64,000 nucleotides of DNA from Whalleya microplaca (taxonomy: Eukaryota > Ascomycota > Sordariomycetes > Xylariales > Xylariaceae). Below, piece by piece: positions 60,415 to 64,000 of this stretch (its first letter is position 1; each line of letters starts with the position of its first letter). A model generated the notes under the pieces. That model was not told where the DNA came from. It worked only from the letters and a program-made list of their open reading frames with translations, and did not search any database. The stretch lies in assembly GCA_022497155.1 (NCBI GenBank), contig MU385725.1, positions 682,001-746,000 on the forward strand, given 5' to 3'. A program made the position numbers and the translations under genes.

Positions 60415-60720
60415 TATAACGAAACCGTTACTATAGATTTTAATTTGAAATAATAAAAGGCGTAAAAAATAAAATACTTAAATTAATCGCTAGCTAGTAA
60501 AAAAAGACTATTTAAGGGACGGCAAAATATAGTCCTTTTATATTTAAATAGTTTCTTAGTAAATAAGACTTAGTTGCCAAGCTATTATTTCTTGGCAACT
60601 ATTTAGTTGCCAAGCCATTATCTCTTAGCAACCATTTAGTTGCTAAGCCATTATTTTTTAGCAATCAGAAATCACGTAGTAGCTGAATGCGGGGATATTT
60701 AGGAATGGGTGGTTGTAACA
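60415..60720 (-). repeat. LTR, right copy (5' LTR of the minus-strand element)
   Basis: 306 bp, starting TATAACGAAACCG and ending GGTTGTAACA. The first base pair group (TA instead of TG) reflects a G-to-A change. The same three tandem hairpin units occur at about 60570..60668. The minus-strand primer-binding site should follow at 60414 but is too degraded to read. Confidence 0.92.
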
Positions 60721-60859
60721 TACAGTCGTCCGGGAAGAAGCGGTTGCTGTCTGGTGATGACTTTGGGGTGGGATTCGCGGACTGGAGGTCGTCGTAGTAG
60801 CAACTAGTTATCGTTTAGTGAGTGTGAGTGTGAGTGTGAGGAAGGACGGATATATGGAA

Positions 60860-60919
<60 letters not shown>

Positions 60920-61156
60920 GTACACCTACGCATTCAGATCCAGCGACGAGCACCGAATATCCGCATCCGACTGCGAGGCCGCGTAGTGCGCGTTCGCGCA
61001 CCGCGCCACCAGGTTGATCTCCCGGGGTGCGTCCGCGCTCGGCTGCAGCGACCACGAGATGCACGAGTTGTTGAAGCCGTGCGCCGCGTCGGCTACCGCC
61101 GGCGCTGCGGCGGTCGCGAGCGCGACGAGGAGGATGGTGGATAGGAGGGGCGCCAT
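60721..61156 (-). pseudogene. 5' fragment of a secreted cyanovirin-N-like (CVNH) gene, cut by an LTR element
   Basis: Exon 1 is 60930..61156 and exon 2 starts at 60803 and runs to 60721, where the retrotransposon begins. Residues 1-23 are a signal peptide (MAPLLSTILLVALATAAAPAVA). The following part, with FNNSC, LVARCANAHY, DIRC and SSLDLNAC, fits the first half of a cyanovirin-N homology domain, a sugar-binding fold found in many secreted fungal proteins. Exon 2 contributes Tyr/Asp-rich residues and ends RFFPDDC at the insertion point. The intron (60804..60929) carries a (TA)n-(GA)n microsatellite. The target-site base change turns TGC into TGT, still Cys. Without the insert the frame continues at 53002. 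The CVNH assignment is by motif only. Confidence 0.7.
60859..60912. repeat. (TA)n-(GA)n compound microsatellite in an intron
   Basis: About twelve TA units followed by about sixteen GA units, inside the only intron of the broken secreted gene. On the coding strand it gives the pyrimidine-rich tract (CT)n after the donor. Confidence 0.9.
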
Positions 61157-62472
61157 CGTTACTTGCTGGAGGTCTATCTACTGCGTGAGAAGGGAATAGA
61201 GACCGGGAACGGTGGGGAGAATAAAGTGATAGAGCTTGCTCGGGCTTTGCTTGCTTTATAGTAGTTCGCAGGGATGGAAATTTGTGGTTTCGGTTGTTGG
61301 TTCGGTCTTCGGTGTGGGGTGTTGGTTGTTGGTTGTTGGCGATGGATGTGTAACCGTTTTCATTAGACTATGAATAGATAGAGAGGCGGTGCTATGTTCC
61401 GCACCAGTTAAATGTTATAAGTAGTGACATATTTGATGTCAAGAGTTGTGTGACTGTCCATGCTGGCTACTGCTGTCATTCACTACGTGAATCATCCTTG
61501 CCTATCTAATCATTCGCATTCAAGTCAGTGAAAAGCCTGTCATTAGTTTCATCATGAGCTGTAGTCTGCAATGTGACCTGGATTCCTCTGGTGGTTTCAC
61601 TGGGTGTGGCAAATATAATGATCAATGTGATTGATAATAGTAACATCTACAATTTGTACCTGTTGAGTCGGGGCAAATGCAGATGTATAGAATAAGCCAG
61701 GAGTAGTACTCATCATTTAGTTGATAATGTCCTGCTTAATGAACAGCCCATGACATGTCACCTGAAAATTGCCCTTGACAGCCTCTAATTTCCAACATGA
61801 TCTCTTGACGCTTGACTTAGACTATATAGTAATGTTATCCTTCAATGCGATATTCGCAGCACATTTGGCCAAAGGATATATATATGAACAGGCTGTGATG
61901 CCCATAGGCGTATAGCAGGACCTACCAGGTCGAAGCTCTGTGCTGTGTACTTCGAACGAGAAAGCTAACTAGAACTTAGGAGAGTTTCAAAATGTATCAG
62001 ATACTAGCGTACGTACAAATATGTTACTGATCCGAGCCGTGACAGTTCCTAGGAATGCCGCAGGGGCAGCTAGTTAGTCCGAATGCCATGATCAGGCTTC
62101 AGTCCTGTAACAGAGGTACCTCTTAGCAGTTACTCACCTTATTATCATTCGTCAACTAATATTATAGTTGCAATATGTGCAATAAATATTTATGTGCTAC
62201 TGTGATCATTTGAGTGGTTGTTAATTAGAACCGTATAAAGGTCTAATATTTGAGAAATCCTTCATAGTTTAAGAGATCCTTTTCAAGTAAAAGGCTCTTG
62301 GAGCAATTATTCCTTCAAGCTCCATTTGCTTAAATTACCATGAATAATACTCCTATCGTGATAATTAGTACATAGAAGTAATTTTCTGACAGTCCAGAAC
62401 GCCATGTCGTCCTTACACGATTATTAAGCTATCGTGGTAGCTGATTCAATCAGTGGAAACATATAGGCCAGC
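61157..62472. other. intergenic, no supported gene
   Basis: Promoter side of the broken secreted gene, then AT-leaning sequence with no recognisable domain, tRNA or repeat beyond short TTGGTTGTTGG units near 61285..61340. Confidence 0.5.
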
Positions 62473-62715
62473 TTAATAAACAGTTAGTCTCATATAATCA
62501 CCCTTTAACTTATTCCTGTAAAGTCCTGTAAACTTACGGCCGTCACGGTGGTCACCCCCTTCTAACATAATATCAGGAACATGACCGAGGGTTTCATGAG
62601 GTTCGCCATTATGGATGACTGTCTCGACCACAGCATCACGTGTTTCTGGAACGGCAGCGCCAGCAGCGAGTTGGCTAGATAGAATGTAAAGGATTGACGA
62701 GAGAGCAAGTCTCAT
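62473..62715 (-). CDS. small secreted protein candidate, possibly a first exon only
   Basis: The ATG at 62715 starts an 80-aa frame with a clear signal peptide (MRLALSSILYILSSQLAAGA, cleavage near residue 20-22). I chose it over one 8 codons upstream because the signal then starts at the N-terminus. The mature part is acidic then basic, His/Gly-rich and lacks cysteine (HNGEPHETLGHVPDIMLEGG). A strong GTAAGT donor-like site interrupts the frame after the GDHRDG codons, so the final 20 residues may be intronic and the real protein may continue in an exon I could not place. Family not recognised. It is a candidate effector only by size and signal. Confidence 0.5.
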   Translation of the reverse strand: MRLALSSILYILSSQLAAGAAVPETRDAVVETVIHNGEPHETLGHVPDIMLEGGDHRDGRKFTGLYRNKLKGDYMRLTVY

Positions 62716-64000
62716 TTTTCCTTTGGTGGGATAAAGCAATCACGGGGCATTTCTTCATCCATGCTGCTCAAGTCATACAATATTCTTGCCAAAGTCATGC
62801 CCGACGTTTCTCATGTGCGGTGGAACATTATTAGAGGTCCAGAAACGGGAGTTGTAGGTTGCCTATAGTCTAGCGGCTCTTAGGGTTTTCAACATTAAGT
62901 AGTAGAGAACTTCGGATCCTGTTGGTGTTGCTAGCCATAATAGGATCGTCGTCTTTCAATGACGACTGTAAATACCGTATAACGGATTTAACGTTTTACC
63001 ACGGACGGCTTGTTGTTGATGGCCAGCCCTTGAAAATATTACGAGAGGGGTAGTTGTTAGTTACCCCTTTTGTCACAGAGCCAGGCTCAGAGGTTGTTAT
63101 AGGGGCTGTTATAGGGGTCCACACGGATCAACAGTTACGCCGATCCGAGGCTCCATTAGGGTATTACTAGGTGCCCTAGGCCTCCTCACACACAACTGGT
63201 TTTTCCTCCTCCTTAGAGCTTACAATAGTTAATTCAAGACCTCCTATTTAGAGCTGCGCGCTGCCCTTTAGTTGTAAGTGTGACACCTTTCATTATGGGG
63301 CTCGGCTGAATCGTGTTGCCGAGCGCTTAGTATTCAAGAGAGATATTCTCACCCTCCGAGAGGAGACCACTGAGACAGTCGCAACCCTCAATTGACTAGT
63401 TGCGATCGCGGCAGTACCCAAATGACAACTACACACACCCTAAGTGTGATAAAAAGGAAAAACATTGAATTTATACGATCTTTAAAGATAACAGACTGTG
63501 AAGTGTTATTGCTATTGGAAAACAGCCTTAGAAAAGTCCATCACATACCTAGTTATTGTTAGAAAGCTTTGCAATGGATTTGTTCTTATCTTATATTAGT
63601 ATCTCAATAGTAAGCAAGGTTGTGATCATTGCTTGCATTACTCTTTCTACCATATCATATAACAGCCAGCATCTAAATAAGAGGATATAATGATCGATTC
63701 CGTCGATTGCCACAAAAGATAGAGACTTTGACCTAGGCACCTTAACCCTTACATTAAATATAAGCTTCATAAAAAATATACGTATACCCCAACTGGAGCA
63801 TATTACTCGTCAATTTCGTTAGCCGTGTTGTGTATTTCCCGAGGTTGCGGTACGAGTGTATTAAGTACTAGCGTAAACACCTTACTTTATATTCAACTTA
63901 ACTGACTTGTAGATGGCTCGGGATAACGGAAACAATCAACACGTCCTGTTATATTATGAGGTCATTCAAGAAATTTCCCATAACCGCATATCCAACTGGT
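62716..64000. other. intergenic, possible repeat fragment
   Basis: 63.05-63.43 kb is less AT-rich than its flanks and includes a direct repeat of GGCTGTTATAGGGG-like units (63100..63120). It could be a piece of an LTR, but no paired copy or target duplication is visible. The rest is AT-rich and empty. Confidence 0.4.

Larger units (their letters stand above)
53008..60720 (-). mobile_element. Ty3/gypsy-type LTR retrotransposon, heavily RIP-degraded
   Basis: 7,713 bp, bounded by 306-bp LTRs (53008..53313 and 60415..60720). The outer ends read TG...CA, and 5-bp target sites flank it (TGCAG left, TACAG right). The interior is extremely AT-rich with no intact frame. Two minus-strand remnants identify the class and direction. 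A reverse transcriptase active-site stretch lies near 56.40-56.43 kb and reads Y-L-N-D-I-L-I-Y, one Asp having become Asn. An integrase C-terminal core motif near 54.77-54.87 kb corresponds to the YHPQTDGQTERLNQ region, with Gln codons turned into stops. Reverse transcriptase before integrase in the minus direction is the Ty3/gypsy order. gag should lie at about 58-60.4 kb but is not readable. The element is not autonomous. Confidence 0.9.

Overview
The window looks like nuclear DNA of a filamentous ascomycete (Pezizomycotina, most likely Sordariomycetes). Short introns with GTRNGT donors, CTRAY branch sites and YAG acceptors interrupt most genes. Recognisable genes belong to families typical of these fungi: acrB, CCR4, LaeA-type methyltransferases, a Zn(II)2Cys6 regulator and a 14-TM drug:H+ antiporter. 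One retroelement is extremely AT-rich, with C-to-T/G-to-A decay typical of repeat-induced point mutation (RIP). Intergenic DNA is long, AT-leaning, full of microsatellites and the short palindrome CCTAGG. The species cannot be named from the sequence alone.

Layout. 0-9 kb is gene-poor and holds two small secreted cysteine-rich proteins (about 1.9-2.7 kb and 6.9-7.6 kb) and a dienelactone-hydrolase-family enzyme (4.9-5.6 kb). 9.1-21.6 kb holds a LaeA-like methyltransferase with ten inferred exons (one only 4 nt), a GIY-YIG/T5orf172 protein, a 586-aa MFS transporter with nine exons and a Zn(II)2Cys6 regulator, all on the minus strand. 23.5-26.4 kb is the acrB-like gene. 26.4-35.8 kb is almost gene-free, with possible gene relics. 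35.8-39.1 kb has a divergent pair, a HotDog thioesterase-like gene (-) and an ETF-regulatory LYR gene (+), followed by a 963-aa methyltransferase-domain protein with a low-complexity N-terminal half (39.4-42.4 kb). A 6.3-kb gene-free stretch precedes the CCR4 deadenylase (48.7-51.0 kb).

51.9-61.2 kb is the most eventful part. It holds a 327-bp MITE-like element with TA flanks and a 7,713-bp Ty3/gypsy-type LTR retrotransposon with 306-bp LTRs. The retrotransposon sits inside an exon of a secreted cyanovirin-N-like gene. The two 5-bp target-site copies differ by one RIP-type transition. 61.2-64 kb holds one more small secreted protein candidate.

How it fits together. CCR4 (mRNA deadenylation), acrB (ubiquitin network) and the mitochondrial-type LYR and thioesterase pair are housekeeping genes. 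The LaeA-like methyltransferase, MFS pump and Zn(II)2Cys6 factor resemble parts of a secondary-metabolism neighbourhood, but no backbone synthase is visible. The small secreted proteins near RIP-degraded repeats are candidate effectors. I found no complete new multi-gene system. The best leads are the interrupted cyanovirin-like gene, the 4-nt micro-exon and the small secreted proteins. All exon joins are inferred by reading splice signals and frames by eye.
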